A DNA stretch of 64,000 bases, taken from NCBI GenBank assembly GCA_963663135.2, contig CAXXRM010000005.1, positions 1,798,001 to 1,862,000 on the forward strand, written 5' to 3'. Below the pieces are notes generated by a model. The model searched no databases. It worked only from the letters and a program-made list of their open reading frames with translations, and had not been told where the DNA came from. A program made the translations under genes and the position numbers. Position 1 is the stretch's first letter. Every line of letters begins with the position of its first letter. The DNA is from Io17-Chloro-G2 sp963663135 (GTDB lineage Bacteria; Chloroflexota; Dehalococcoidia; Lucifugimonadales; UBA3495). Below, piece by piece: positions 42,996-52,267 of this stretch.

Positions 42996-43737
42996 AGGGC
43001 GAATCGACAATTGCTAACCCCAGATGACTGAGGAGACCAGATACAGGGCCGACAGGAGGTAGAGACTTCTGCGGTCGTACCTGGTTGCGATTCGCCTCCA
43101 CTGTTTCAATTTGTTGAAGGCTCGTTCAATCAGGTTCCTTTTCTTATACAGTTCCCGGTTATATTCCCAAGGTTCCCTCCGGCTTGACTTGGGCGGTATG
43201 ACCGCCTCGGCTCCCGAAGCCCTGACAAAGTCCAGCACGCGGTTGCTCTCATACCCCTTGTCAGCGATGACAGCTCCGGCCTCGAGGCCGGTCAGCAGGG
43301 GTATGGCTTGAGAAACGTCCGCCTTCTGACCGCCGGTGAGAGAGAAGCGCACCGGCCGGCCCTGAGCATCGGCCACCAGATGAATCTTGGTGCTCAGTCC
43401 ACCCCGGGAGCGGCCCAGAGCCTCAATTTGGCCCCCCTTTCCCGCAGACTGCCTGCTGGTGGGCCCAGACTATGGTGGAATCAATCATCACGTATCTGTT
43501 GTCCGGGTCATCGAGCAACACCTGGAAGATTTTCTCCCAGATTCCGGTCTTGGCCCAGCGGGTGAATCGCTTGTGGACGCTTTTCCAGTTGCCGTACCCA
43601 GGGGGCAGGTCTTTCCAATGGGCTCCACTGCGCAGCACCCACAGGACGCCGTTTACGAATTTCCGGTTGTCCTTGGCCGTAACGCCAACCCAGCCGGGAC
43701 GCCCGGGCAAAGAGCCTTCTATCCGACGCCACTGAGC
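42996..43737 (-). mobile_element. IS5-family (IS427-like) copy truncated at its transposase 5' end
   Basis: The left end GGGCGAATCGACAATTGCTA (from 42998, preceded by CTA) is the same as that of the complete copy at 45511-46383. The two copies stay nearly identical for about 740 bases, then diverge after CGCCACTGAGCAG (about 43737). The right terminal repeat and about 120 bases are missing here. It is therefore an immobile remnant, unless supplied with another end. Confidence 0.85.
43014..43737 (-). pseudogene. IS5-type transposase, truncated copy
   Basis: The N-terminal frame is fused at its start to an unrelated upstream ORF (LSAPVVHLVASLDTAQWRRI). It holds LWVLRSGAHWKDLPPGYG and the first Asp in YVMIDSTIVWAHQQAVCG. 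The second frame (43014-43376) has the second Asp in GAVIADKGYESNRV and Glu in RNLIERAFNKLKQWRR. The frames differ by one at GGGGGG (43432-43437, reverse strand). Compared with the complete copy it carries extra changes beside the first Asp (VWAHQQ for VRAHRQ), consistent with relaxed selection. Confidence 0.75.
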
Positions 43738-44149
43738 AGTGTCAAGGGAGGCGACAAGATGTACCACTGGGGCGGAGAGAACGTGTACCACGGGTAGGAT
43801 ATCCAACCGCTCCTTCCTAACCTCACAGAGTTGCCGGTGAATCTTCTCTCGGTGATGCTCGTTGTCCGGGAAGTGAAGGTGCTTCCTGATAGTTCTGCTG
43901 CTCTGTTTGCTGCCGAGTCTCTCTTTCTTGCCCGTGCGAGAGCAGTGGGGTCGTCAACTACCCGGCAATCAACTGTTTTTGCGAAGCATATGCCTCCGCC
44001 GGATCCCTGATTGGGTTTTCGCCATATTGCTGAAACCGAGGTGGTTCCGAGATTCTGGTCCGCCTGTTGGTTTCGATAGCGAACTCTTTCCGGCACCCAT
44101 TTATGAGAGTCGCTATAGGTTTCCGGTTTTCGGGATATCTGAAATCCAC
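43738..44149 (-). pseudogene. Unknown gene (possible regulator), frameshifted and joined to IS5
   Basis: From ATG 44149 the reverse strand encodes MDFRYPENRKPIATLINGCR and ETNRRTRISEPPRFQQYGEN, ending at a stop near 43964. After a frame change, IRKHLHFPDNEHHREKIHRQ and VRKERLDILPVVHVLSAPVV follow and run straight into the truncated IS5 transposase. The basic, helical middle suggests a DNA- or RNA-binding protein, but no family is recognised. It is divergent from the protease gene starting at 44284. Confidence 0.45.
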
Positions 44150-44283
44150 GTAGATGTGAAGATCATATTGCCGAAGTGGTCTATGTCAATACCTTCGCCC
44201 AGAAAGATCGATGTTGGCAACGTGAGCCTGCGCGCATAAGATTGGCAAGGCCATCTTGCAGGTGGTCAAAGGGAAGGTTGAAA

Positions 44284-45511
44284 GTGGCATATTGCACTGA
44301 ATGCGGGACCGAAATATCTCAAAACGCTGCACACTGCCAACATTGTGGAGCCTCTCAAACCAACACCCTCACAAACATTGATCCTGTCCTTCAACCAACA
44401 CGAAAAGGCGGCGGCTTCAGAAAGGTTATGAAATGGACGGGCATCGGCTGTGGAGGGCTTATCGGCTTATTTGTCGTATTATTCATTATTATTGGGCTAA
44501 CCGCGACCGCTGGGGAGGATGATGCAGAGGAGGAGGAGAAGTCCGCCGCGACGACAGTACCCGACCACACGACCAGGATCGACCCAACTACTCCACCGAC
44601 CCGCGCCCCCACCCCCATACCGACTCCGACTCCCATGCCTATCCAGGTGGACCTTACAGAACTACTAGACGAATATGATCAAAACAAGGTGCGCGCCAAT
44701 ACCCGGCTACGGTACCAAGAGAACGGGAAAATTCCTATCCACTTCAGGATATGTGGATGAGGTAGAAGAACTCTATGTCATCATCACTCCCTCCCAAGAA
44801 CAATACTCGTCCCAAAAGTTATATTGCTACTACTCGGACACCAGAGCCGCTCTTCACCTGACGAAAGGCCAACTCGTTTCGGTAACTGGCAGAGTTAGAG
44901 CCGATGACGGATATTCAAACAGGGTGTACATGTTTGCCTGCGAATTTGGCGGAATAGGCTTTGATAAGAATCCGACTGTATCAGCGCAAGAGCTTCGTCA
45001 GAACGTTGTACAGGTCTTCTGCATATCGGGTTCAATCTTTTCCACTGGCCGCAGAGGCACAGGAGTCATTATAGATGCCGCGGATGGAATTATATTAACG
45101 GTACATCATGTCGTAGCGGACGAAAACGAATGCACGACAATAGAGGTCGAATTACAGGGAATTGAGAACCGAGTTCCGGCAACGACAGTGAAACACTGCG
45201 CATCGATAGACAGAGCGCGCTTACGCATTTCTCCACAAGTCCTATCCGGGCTATCGCTTCAACCCATTTATAGAACTGCCGCTCCTGCCCAAACAGACCA
45301 AGAAATCTACTTCTGGGGGTATGGTCCAGACGAACTGAGAATGGGAACCGGCATCGTCAAGAATGTTCAGAGGGAAGACATAATCACAGATGCGTATGCT
45401 GTACCAGGCGATTCAGGTTCGCCGGTATTTGACGAATATGGACACTTACTTGGGACTATGTCTAGGAGCAACCGTTCTGACAGGGCAGTGTTTACCGGCT
45501 CTGAGTGCTAG
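44284..45511 (+). pseudogene. Zinc-ribbon / TM / OB-like / trypsin-like protease, split by a frameshift
   Basis: GTG 44284 with AGGGAAGG upstream starts a protein with an N-terminal zinc ribbon (YCTECGTEISQNAAHCQHCG), a transmembrane helix (LIGLFVVLFIIIGLTATA) and a Thr/Pro linker. An OB-like domain begins with YDQNKVRANTRLRYQENGK. Around 44715-44735 the frame shifts by one base; the OB fold continues (LVSVTGRVRADDGYS) and leads to a trypsin-like peptidase. Candidate triad residues are His in ILTVHHVVADEN, Asp in SIDRARLRI and Ser in PGDSGSPVFDEYGHLLG. The protease would face outside the membrane. Its stop lies in the CTAG target of the next IS5 copy. One base separates it from an intact 408-residue gene. 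Confidence 0.7.
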
Positions 45512-46383
45512 GGCGAATCGACAATTGCTAGCCCCAGATGACTGAGGAGACCAGATACAGGGCCGACAGGAGGTAGAGACTTCTGCGGTCGTATCTGGTT
45601 GCGATTCGCCTCCACTGTTTCAATTTGTTGAAGGCTCGTTCAATCAGGTTCCTTTGCTTATAAAGTTCCCGGTCGTATTCCCAAGGTTCCCTCCGGTTTG
45701 ACTTGGGCGGTATGACCGCTTCGGCTCCCTGTGCCCTGACAAAGTCCAGCACGCGGTTGCTCTCATACCCCTTGTCAGCGATGACAGCTCCGGCCTCGAG
45801 GCCGGTCAGCAGGGGTATGGCTTGAGAAACGTCCGCCTTCTGACCGCCGGTGAGAGAGAAGCGCACCGGCCGGCCCTGAGCATCGGCCACCAGATGAATC
45901 TTGGTGCTCAGTCCACCCCGGGAGCGGCCCAGAGCCTCAATTTGGCCCCCCTTTCCCGCAGACTGCCTGCCGGTGGGCCCGGACTATGGTGGAATCAATC
46001 ATCACGTATCTGTTGTCCGGGTCATCCAGCAACACCTGGAAGATACTCTCCCAGATTCCGGACCTGGCCCAGCGGGTGAATCGCTTGTGGACGCTTTTCC
46101 AGTTGCCGTACCCAGGGGGCAGGTCTTTCCAATGGGCTCCACTGCGCAGCACCCACAGGACGCCGTTTACGAATTTCCGGTTGTCCTTGGCCGTAACGCC
46201 AACCCAGCCGGGACGCCCGGGCAAAGAGCCTTCTATCCGGCGCCACTGAGCAGCGCTCAACTCACAACGTTCCACGCAAATCCCCTCCACCGCACGTCAC
46301 TTCTCAGGGTTACACTCTATCCTCCTCTAGTAAGCTCCTGCCCTATTTCCTCAGCCGAGTTTCACCCAATTGTCGATTCGCCC
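45511..46383 (-). mobile_element. Complete IS5-family (IS427-like) element
   Basis: GGGCGAATCGACAATTG (45511-45527) and its inverse CAATTGTCGATTCGCCC (46367-46383) bound an 873-bp element, flanked by C-TA and TA-G (target CTAG, TA duplicated). It sits directly at the stop codon of the protease gene without changing it, because the TAG stop is part of the CTAG target. A truncated relative is at 42996-43737. Confidence 0.92.
45528..46290 (-). CDS. IS5/IS427-type transposase in two frames
   Basis: The first frame (from 46290, MEGICVERCELSAAQWRRIE) contains the N-terminal domain and first catalytic Asp (YVMIDSTIVRAHRQAVCGKG). The second frame has VADAQGRPVRFSLTGGQKAD, second Asp in VIADKGYESN and Glu in NLIERAFNKLKQWRR. 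The frames join at GGGGGG near 45951-45956. Skipping one G gives the conserved GKGGQIEALGRSRGGLSTK. The truncated copy has the same run, so the split predates their divergence; either frameshifting makes the enzyme or the copies move in trans. Ends and catalytic residues are intact. Confidence 0.8.
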
Positions 46384-46407
46384 TAGTGTCCTGTAATGAC
46401 ACTCGTA

Positions 46408-46932
46408 TCATGGAGCGGAGGTAAACCTCTCAGGGATATCAAGCTTCTCAATCTGGCCATCTTCGGTTCTGACCACTACCCGGGTGGCCCCCACAAGGAG
46501 CACATCGACCGGGACTGCTACAAGCACTTCTGCCCTCGGCTCGATTCTTGCAGGCGTGCTGGTCTCGGGCTTTACGAAAAGCGCTCCAGTATTCTCGTTC
46601 ACTTCCACTGCCGTTCCGTCTGCGTACCTGATGTGGACGGTGTTTATGGTCGTGGGGAACTTGCTGTGGTTGATAACCCCTATCGCCATAAAGTCGTCTG
46701 TTACCGCGGTTCCACTCCCTGCCTTGGTTCCTCCGTAAATAAACTCCAATTCCGGGAAGCTATTGGCGACACTCAATTCTATTTCCAGCTTTGTCCTCGA
46801 TCCATCCCAGTAGACGTACACCCCGAACACCAGGCCGACAATAGTGGCCAACGCGGCGACGGCGCCCCACGATGCCATCCACGGCTTCGGGGAGGCGCCC
46901 GCTCTGGTTTTTCGCCTAGTTGCCCTGCGCAT
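46408..46932 (-). CDS. Membrane-anchored hypothetical protein
   Basis: 174 residues from ATG 46932 (an in-frame GTG at 46947 is an alternative). A basic N-terminus (MRRATRRKTR) is followed by one transmembrane helix (WGAVAALATIVGLVFGVYVY) and an extracytoplasmic beta-rich domain (KLEIELSVANSFPELEFIYG, DDFMAIGVINHSKFPTTINT, ARIEPRAEVLVAVPVDVLLV). The layout is that of a small immunoglobulin-like or FixH-like exposed domain, but no family is recognised. It lies 24 bases from the IS5 right end, so its downstream context was altered by that insertion. Confidence 0.65.
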   Translation of the reverse strand: MRRATRRKTRAGASPKPWMASWGAVAALATIVGLVFGVYVYWDGSRTKLEIELSVANSFPELEFIYGGTKAGSGTAVTDDFMAIGVINHSKFPTTINTVHIRYADGTAVEVNENTGALFVKPETSTPARIEPRAEVLVAVPVDVLLVGATRVVVRTEDGQIEKLDIPERFTSAP

Positions 46933-46947
46933 TTGGGGTCTAACCAC

Positions 46948-47463
46948 TGCGTGTTGTAATCCTTCGCCTCACATGTTAAGTGGACCCGCACAGTTGGACA
47001 GGACCGCGTTGGAATTAAGCGAGAGTCCCGCTGCTCCTGCCAATGATACCAGCGTCTGGTCTATTGGAGACTCCTTGGCCTGGACCGCCCCCTCTTCTCC
47101 AACATCGGTCACCTGGTGGAACACGTCGGCCGGGGTGCTGACGGTTCCTGAGTCGGAATATTCCCATGATAAAAAGGGGCCGACGGTAAAAGCCTGCCTC
47201 TGGCGGGACTTATCTTGGAATTGGATTCGGGGCCTGGTTGAAGAAACCTTGGGCTGTTTAGGGGATGCCGGCGCTGGGGGGGTGGCTTCCAATCGAGTAG
47301 TCTGGATGCTCAGGTCTTGGGAGATGCCCCGGCGTTCGCGGGTCCTTGCTTGAGTTTAGTCGGGCAGGTACGTGTGTCCTATTTCAATGGCAGGTCTGCC
47401 TATACTGACAGGTCTCGTTTCTCCCAATGGGCCATTTTGTCCACTACCTCCATGGTCGCTACG
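46948..47463. other. No recognisable gene
   Basis: About 510 bases. Overlapping frames on both strands (46844-47353 on plus, 46969-47292 on minus) are similar in length and neither shows a motif or a good start. It may contain the promoter of the membrane-anchored gene and degraded sequence. Confidence 0.45.
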
Positions 47464-48140
47464 CTCACCTGCATACCCGCCGTAGCAGGTCGATGACCCG
47501 CTCCTTGTAGTCAGCGAACTTGTAGGTATTGAACTTGGCCGCGATTGTCGGGTCCCGTGGCTTGCGCTCCTTGTACTGGTCCAGCACTCACTCCAAGGCC
47601 GAGCGGCTACCCAGGCGGTAGCGCCAGGCGTCCGACGGCACCCCGGCCAACGTGGTCACGTCGTCCAGGATGATTCTGCCCTCGTCCTGGTCGGCCCGCA
47701 GGGTGACCCGCTTGGCTTCACCGGTCTGCTCCACTGTTTGTAGGGGGTACGGCTCCGGCGATTCGAAGCCTGTGTGCATCTCGATCAACCTCCGCCCCAT
47801 CTTCACCCAGCCCCAAAACTCTGGGTAGAAGGGCAGCCGGGGGAATTCTCGCAGCAGGTCGATGGCGTACTTCTCTCGGTACATCGGGTCATGCAGCACA
47901 CCGTAGGTGTAAGCGAAAACGTCCTCAGCTGAGATGGAATCGTCTCCGCAGCCCCCAATCGGTGATGTTGCTCACCTGCTTGCTGTCCTTGGTGTAGTGA
48001 TAGAGGGGGGGCATTGGGTGTCGCCGGTGAAATGAAAGTCGGAAAGCCGAGCAGTCGCCAAGACATAGAATTCTTTCCCGTTGGTGCAAAAGTTTATGAC
48101 CTGATTCGGTCGGCGCAAGTCGGCACCAAACAATTCGTAG
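47464..48140 (-). pseudogene. C-terminal remnant of a type ISP restriction-modification/helicase protein
   Basis: The reverse strand gives, over several frames, the ordered end of a type ISP-like enzyme. The pieces are LFGADLRRPNQVINFCTNGK, then PPLYHYTKDSKQVSNITDWG, then AYTYGVLHDPMYREKYAIDL, LLREFPRLPFYPEFWGWVKM, ILDDVTTLAGVPSDAWRYRL and finally DPTIAAKFNTYKFADYKERV. Damage includes frame breaks near 48030 and 47960 and a TGA in place of the usual Trp codon after RLGSRSALE. The nuclease, helicase and methyltransferase parts are absent. In intact form this protein is a single-chain restriction enzyme; here it is dead. Confidence 0.72.
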
Positions 48141-48144
48141 TGGG

Positions 48145-48457
48145 AGCGCCGGGCGGTGCGGCCGGTTACGATGGCGGCCCGGATCGCTCCTTACCTGCGC
48201 TACTACGCCGACAACCGGCCCCTGGACGACCACGGCGCGGTCCCGGCCGTCCTGGTGGTCTTCGACGACGACATAGCCGCCAGCCACTTCCTGCGAGTGG
48301 CGGGAATGAAATGAAGCGGGCCGGGCTCGGGGTGCCCCTGTGGGTGTCCCACAAGGCCGCCCTGGAAAGGCTGGGGCCACTGGGTGCGGCCTGGCGGGAA
48401 CCCGGCAGATGGAAGCCGTCGACAACGCTTTTGAACGGTCTATCCGTTGATTGGTAA
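48145..48457 (+). pseudogene. Replication-relaxation protein C-terminal remnant
   Basis: Plus-strand fragments AARIAPYLRYYADNRPLDDH, VPAVLVVFDDDIAASHFLRV and, after a one-base shift at about 48306, MKRAGLGVPLWVSHKAALER and LGPLGAAWREPGRW match the C-terminal part of replication-relaxation-type proteins of plasmids and integrative elements. No N-terminal helix-turn-helix is present. It points to a past plasmid or integrative element in the island. Confidence 0.55.
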
Positions 48458-48513
48458 AATGGAACAAGACTTAAGACGACTCCCGCCGTCAACAGGGGCA
48501 CGGGCGAGTGTTG

Positions 48514-50314
48514 ATGCCCGGGGCAAAGTGTGATGCGGGAGTAATTCGGAGGCTCGTTAAGTTGATTGATCCCATTCACGCCCTGGCTTTTTCAGTTCAA
48601 GGTAATCGGGGCGTTTATGCCCTACTACTGGGGTCCGGCGTGTCTCGGGCGTCGGGAATTCCTACCGGCTGGGACATAACACTTGATTTAATCCAAAAGC
48701 TTGCCGCCCTTCATGGCGACGACCCCGGCTCCGCCCCTGAGTCCTGGTATAGCGAAAAATATAGGAAGGAGCCGGATTACTCTGACCTGCTTGACCAACT
48801 TACCAGAACCCAAGCTGAGCGGCAGCAGTTGCTTCGGGAATACTTTGAACCTGACGAGCAAGAGCGGGAGGAAGGAAGGAAGGAAGCAACCCACGGAGGC
48901 CCATCACGCCATCGCCGCGCTGGCTGCCCAAGGCTACATCAGGGTGATCCTTACCACCAACTTCGACCACCTAATTGAGAACGCCTTGCGCGAAGCGGGT
49001 GTCGAACCCACAGTCTTGAGTTCACCCGACCAGGTTCATGGGGCTTTGCCTCTTATCCATACTCAGTGTTCCGTCATCAAGCTCCACGGGGACTATCTCG
49101 ACACTCGCATCCGAAATACGGCGTCCGAACTCCAGACTTATCCTCCGGAGTTCAACGGACTACTCGACCAAGTTTTCGATGAATTCGGTCTGATAGTCTG
49201 CGGCTGGTCAGCGGAGTGGGACGAGGCTTTGCGCAATGGCATATACCGATGTCCGTCGCGCCGGTTTGCAACCTACTGGGCGGCACGGGGTCAGCCTGGA
49301 ACAGAGGCCAAACGGCTGATAGGCCATCGCGGCGCAGACGTAGTGTCCATAGAGGGAGCCGACAAGTTCTTTCACACTATTCGGGAATACGTCGAAGCGG
49401 TGGAAGAGTTTTCCAGGCCGCACCCATTATCGACCAAAGCTGCCGTGGCAGCCATGAAGCGATACATGTCCGAACCCAGGTACCGCATCCAACTTGCAGA
49501 CCTTGTAGATGACACCGTCAGGAAAGTTGTGGAATTGACCTCAGGGGAAGGCTTCGGCACTCACGCTCCAAGTGTAAGTGGCGAGTCGTTCGCTGCGCGC
49601 ATTCAGGGATACGATGCCGCCTGCTCGACCTTGCTGGCTATGGCACCGGTGGCGGGTTTCTGGGCTGAACGAGACCTATACCCGATCTTGGAACGTGCAT
49701 TCGTGCGTCTGGCAACTACAGAGGAGCGATCAGGGAATACCGTGTGGTTATCATTTAAACGGTACCCAGCCTTAATCTTGCTATTTGGGTTGGGCATCGG
49801 AAGTGTTGAGGCTGGCCGGCTTGATTTGCTGGGCCGTTTATTCTCGGTTCCTATCCAAGAAGAAAACAGGCAAAGTGTACCTGCCGTTCTAAGTTTGGGC
49901 TTCCGCTGCCTACCTGGAGATGCTGAATCAGTCGCGAAATCATTGCCCGGTTTGGACCGCGCACAGTTTCCAATGAGTCAGTGGATATATGGCGTAATCC
50001 GAGAGTGCTGCAAGGAATTAACACCTAGTGAAACTCAATTCACATCGGCGTTTACCAAACTAGAGATATTGTTAGCTCTCGGGTTTATGCATCATGGGGC
50101 CAGGCTCTATGGGAATTGGGCACCACTAGGTCGGTATTTTGTCCTAAACGAGGAAAGAAATCGGGTCTTGGAAGAGATGCGGGAGTCCATCGCGGCGATG
50201 GGCGACGATTCACCGTTCGTTGAGGCACGAATCTTTGGTGATACAGCCGACGCTTGCAACAACGGGATTAATAACTTCGTTTCATTTTTGGGTCAGATTC
50301 GCAGGTTTCGGTAG
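48514..50314 (+). pseudogene. SIR2-family defence-type NADase, out of frame at a GGAA repeat
   Basis: ATG 48514 opens a protein with a SIR2 nucleotide-binding start (ALLLGSGVSRASGIPTGWDI). The frame leaves the conserved reading at (GGAA)4 (48870-48885). With three repeat units, EQEREEGRKQPTEAHHAIAA reads straight on into the rest: VILTTNFDHLIENALREAGV, VIKLHGDYLDTR (the His position of sirtuins) and LIVCGWSAEWDEALR. About 340 further residues of unknown helical sequence follow. Stand-alone SIR2 proteins of this layout act as NAD+-depleting antiphage effectors. As sequenced the product ends after about 150 residues. The intact second half and the repeat at the break suggest a switchable gene rather than simple decay. 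A hairpin terminator follows at 50326-50352. Confidence 0.75.
48870..48885 (+). repeat. (GGAA)4 simple repeat at the SIR2 frame break
   Basis: Four perfect GGAA units, followed by GC, sit exactly where the two SIR2 frames meet. One unit fewer, or two more, restores the full-length frame. Tetranucleotide tracts of this sort cause slipped-strand on/off switching in other bacteria, although four units is short. Confidence 0.75.
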
Positions 50315-50325
50315 GCATGAATCTC

Positions 50326-50352
50326 ACCGGAGCCGTGCAAACCGGCTCCGGT
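50326..50352 (+). terminator. Hairpin after the SIR2 gene
   Basis: ACCGGAGCC (50326-50334) pairs with GGCTCCGGT (50344-50352), 11 bases after the SIR2 stop. No T-tract follows; the next bases are the shared sequence GTTAGCGCCAATGTAAA. Confidence 0.6.
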
Positions 50353-50369
50353 GTTAGCGCCAATGTAAA
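50353..50369 (+). repeat. 17-nt sequence shared with 4778-4794
   Basis: GTTAGCGCCAATGTAAA occurs here and at 4778-4794, both times shortly after a strong hairpin. In this copy it is followed by AAATGAGC and later TTGACCCACC, resembling the end of an IS21-type element. It may be a left-over IS end. Confidence 0.5.
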
Positions 50370-50454
50370 AATGAGCGAAATCGCCAACATTGAATTGACC
50401 CACCTGAGAGAAAGGGCATCATCTACGGAGAATCCGTGGACGTGGTGTTCAGCG

Positions 50455-51939
50455 TCAACTACTTCTGCCGGCGCATTGCCCCGCCTGAGGAATCGAAGGG
50501 AAGGAGGGATTCATCGCAACCGGTACTGTTATCATCGGCAGAAGCGGCGGGACTCTCCTTAATTCCACCTCAGCCAGCGAGGCATCGCAGGTTGATCGAG
50601 ACCTGTATCCCAAATTTCTAGTGGTCCCTGGATTTGCTCCTCCAAAAGTTGGCATTTGCGACCTCAAAGGTTCCACTTTTCTCCAGCGGCTCGGCCCTTG
50701 ATAATCTACGATGGAGACAATTCCACCGCCCACGAATACCGTAGCTTTTGATGTCGATTGGATAATCGGGATGGTGCCCCAGCTATAGCCTTCGACCGAG
50801 CCGCCATAGGCCCGGGCCCGGCGTCCTTCCTTGATGAGTTCGACCCAGCTGGGTAACTCCGTTGAATCCGGCGGGTCGAACCCCAAGTCCGGCGGCGACC
50901 GGTCATCCGGGTATAGTTCCTCCGCCGGTTGGTCCCAGATGGTGTCCGGGGGCGGGGGCCGGGCCGGGGATTCGGGACCAAGGCCGGCGGCCAGGGCGGC
51001 TTGCTTCCGGTGGTAGCCGGCGGCGGCCCAGGCAGCAATCCGGGCGGCCTGCTCGGTGCCGAATATCCGCCGCAGGGCCTGGTAGCCGTAGATGTTTTCG
51101 GGCTGGGGAGCGTCGTCTGGGACCTCTATCAGGTGGTCGCGACGTTCATTGGGATGCAGGCCGGAATCGATGGCAACCCGGCGGACATCGTAGCGGAAGT
51201 CGAAGACCGCCTTTTGGGCTACGCTGGTCGCCTCTTCACCGCCGAGGACGTGGTGTTGGGCGTAAGAGCCGTGGCAGTCGAAGTGGTAGTCCTCGTCATC
51301 GTAGGTCTCGAAGTTAAAGGGGCCGGACTCCTCCTCGTAGCGGTTATAGCCCGGCTCGTAGTCGGCATAACGGCCCTTGAGGGCGCGGATCCATGCGTTG
51401 AGTGGCTCGGTGGTTTTTTCAGCCGGGGCGGATTGCTCCGGGTCGGATTCCGTGGCAGTTGGGTAACCGGCGTCGGGAGGGATCGGGGTGTCGAAGCCGC
51501 GGCGCAGGAGTTCCTTAGCTGCTGACAGGCGGTGGTGGGGTTTGAAGTCCTGGAGGTTGCCCTGCATGACGTCGACCAGGAAGCGGACGGTGGTGCGGCC
51601 GTTGTCGGTCTCTTCCCGGATCAGGGCCGCTAGCTCCTGGTGCAGGAGGGTCGTTTCAACGCCGAGGGCGCGGAGATTTTTATGGGTTGGGTAGGCGGGG
51701 GTGTTGGCGTCGATGAAGGTTTGGGCCGGGTGGAAGCCGAGGGTGAGCAGTTGACGGGCGGCGTCGAGGCGGTGGCAGGGCTTGGAATGTTCGAGGAGGC
51801 CCTGCATGACGTCTATGAGGAAGCGGACTATTAGGCGGCCGTCGTCGGTTTCCTCGCGGACGATGTCGGCGAGGGAGGGCGGTTGGGCTTCCTGGCTGTC
51901 TGTGTTAGAGAACATAGGTTCGATGATAGGGAGGTGCAT
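50455..51939 (-). CDS. Hypothetical protein with two N-terminal direct repeats
   Basis: 494 residues in the longest frame (ATG 51939; Met9 at 51915 is an alternative). Residues about 20-70 and 100-150 are a direct duplication: IVREETDDGRLIVRFLIDVM and LIREETDNGRTTVRFLVDVM, each followed by HHRL or CHRL, an A-A-L helix and GF. A charged linker and an acidic, aromatic central region follow (FNFETYDDEDYHFDCHGSYA). Next is YGYQALRRIFGTEQAARIAA, then a basic C-terminal segment. No membrane or signal segment is visible. The duplicated block reads like a small helical DNA-binding or adaptor unit. The protein is not recognised; the last 60 residues look low-complexity and may be a read-through of a damaged end. 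Confidence 0.65.
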   Translation of the reverse strand: MHLPIIEPMFSNTDSQEAQPPSLADIVREETDDGRLIVRFLIDVMQGLLEHSKPCHRLDAARQLLTLGFHPAQTFIDANTPAYPTHKNLRALGVETTLLHQELAALIREETDNGRTTVRFLVDVMQGNLQDFKPHHRLSAAKELLRRGFDTPIPPDAGYPTATESDPEQSAPAEKTTEPLNAWIRALKGRYADYEPGYNRYEEESGPFNFETYDDEDYHFDCHGSYAQHHVLGGEEATSVAQKAVFDFRYDVRRVAIDSGLHPNERRDHLIEVPDDAPQPENIYGYQALRRIFGTEQAARIAAWAAAGYHRKQAALAAGLGPESPARPPPPDTIWDQPAEELYPDDRSPPDLGFDPPDSTELPSWVELIKEGRRARAYGGSVEGYSWGTIPIIQSTSKATVFVGGGIVSIVDYQGPSRWRKVEPLRSQMPTFGGANPGTTRNLGYRSRSTCDASLAEVELRRVPPLLPMITVPVAMNPSFPSIPQAGQCAGRSS

Positions 51940-52267
51940 TCGGGGGTGTCAAGGGGTTGGTGACGCTGGGGCTGTTTTGATGCAGGGGGTGGAGAGGGGT
52001 GCCTACGCCCGGCGGGTCTACGTCAGTACAGCCGTGTTTGCGCATCAAAAGGGCTCTGGATTCCCGCTGCGGCGAGAATGACCGGGGGTTGGTGGGGGTC
52101 TGGATTCCAGTTGCGGTGGGAAGGGCAGGGGTTGGGGTTCTGGATTTGTGTTGCGGTGGGAGAGACCGGGGTTGGTGTTATCAATGGGATTGGGTTGGCT
52201 CAGTCTGCCTTGAGCGGCTGGTTCCCAAGGGTTATGCTAGTGGAAATTCCGGTTAGGAGGTTGAAGC
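51940..52267. repeat. Spacer with a palindromic interspersed repeat (REP-like)
   Basis: 52046-52085 contains the core GGATTCCCGCTGCGGCGAG, the first of several copies in the right-hand part of the window. Two diverged copies follow (from about 52094 and 52139). This marks the transition from the accessory island to the REP-containing chromosome. Confidence 0.75.

Noticed and set aside
46844..47353. 169-codon plus-strand open frame
   Set aside because: Overlaps the start of the membrane-anchored minus-strand gene and shows no motif or start signal.
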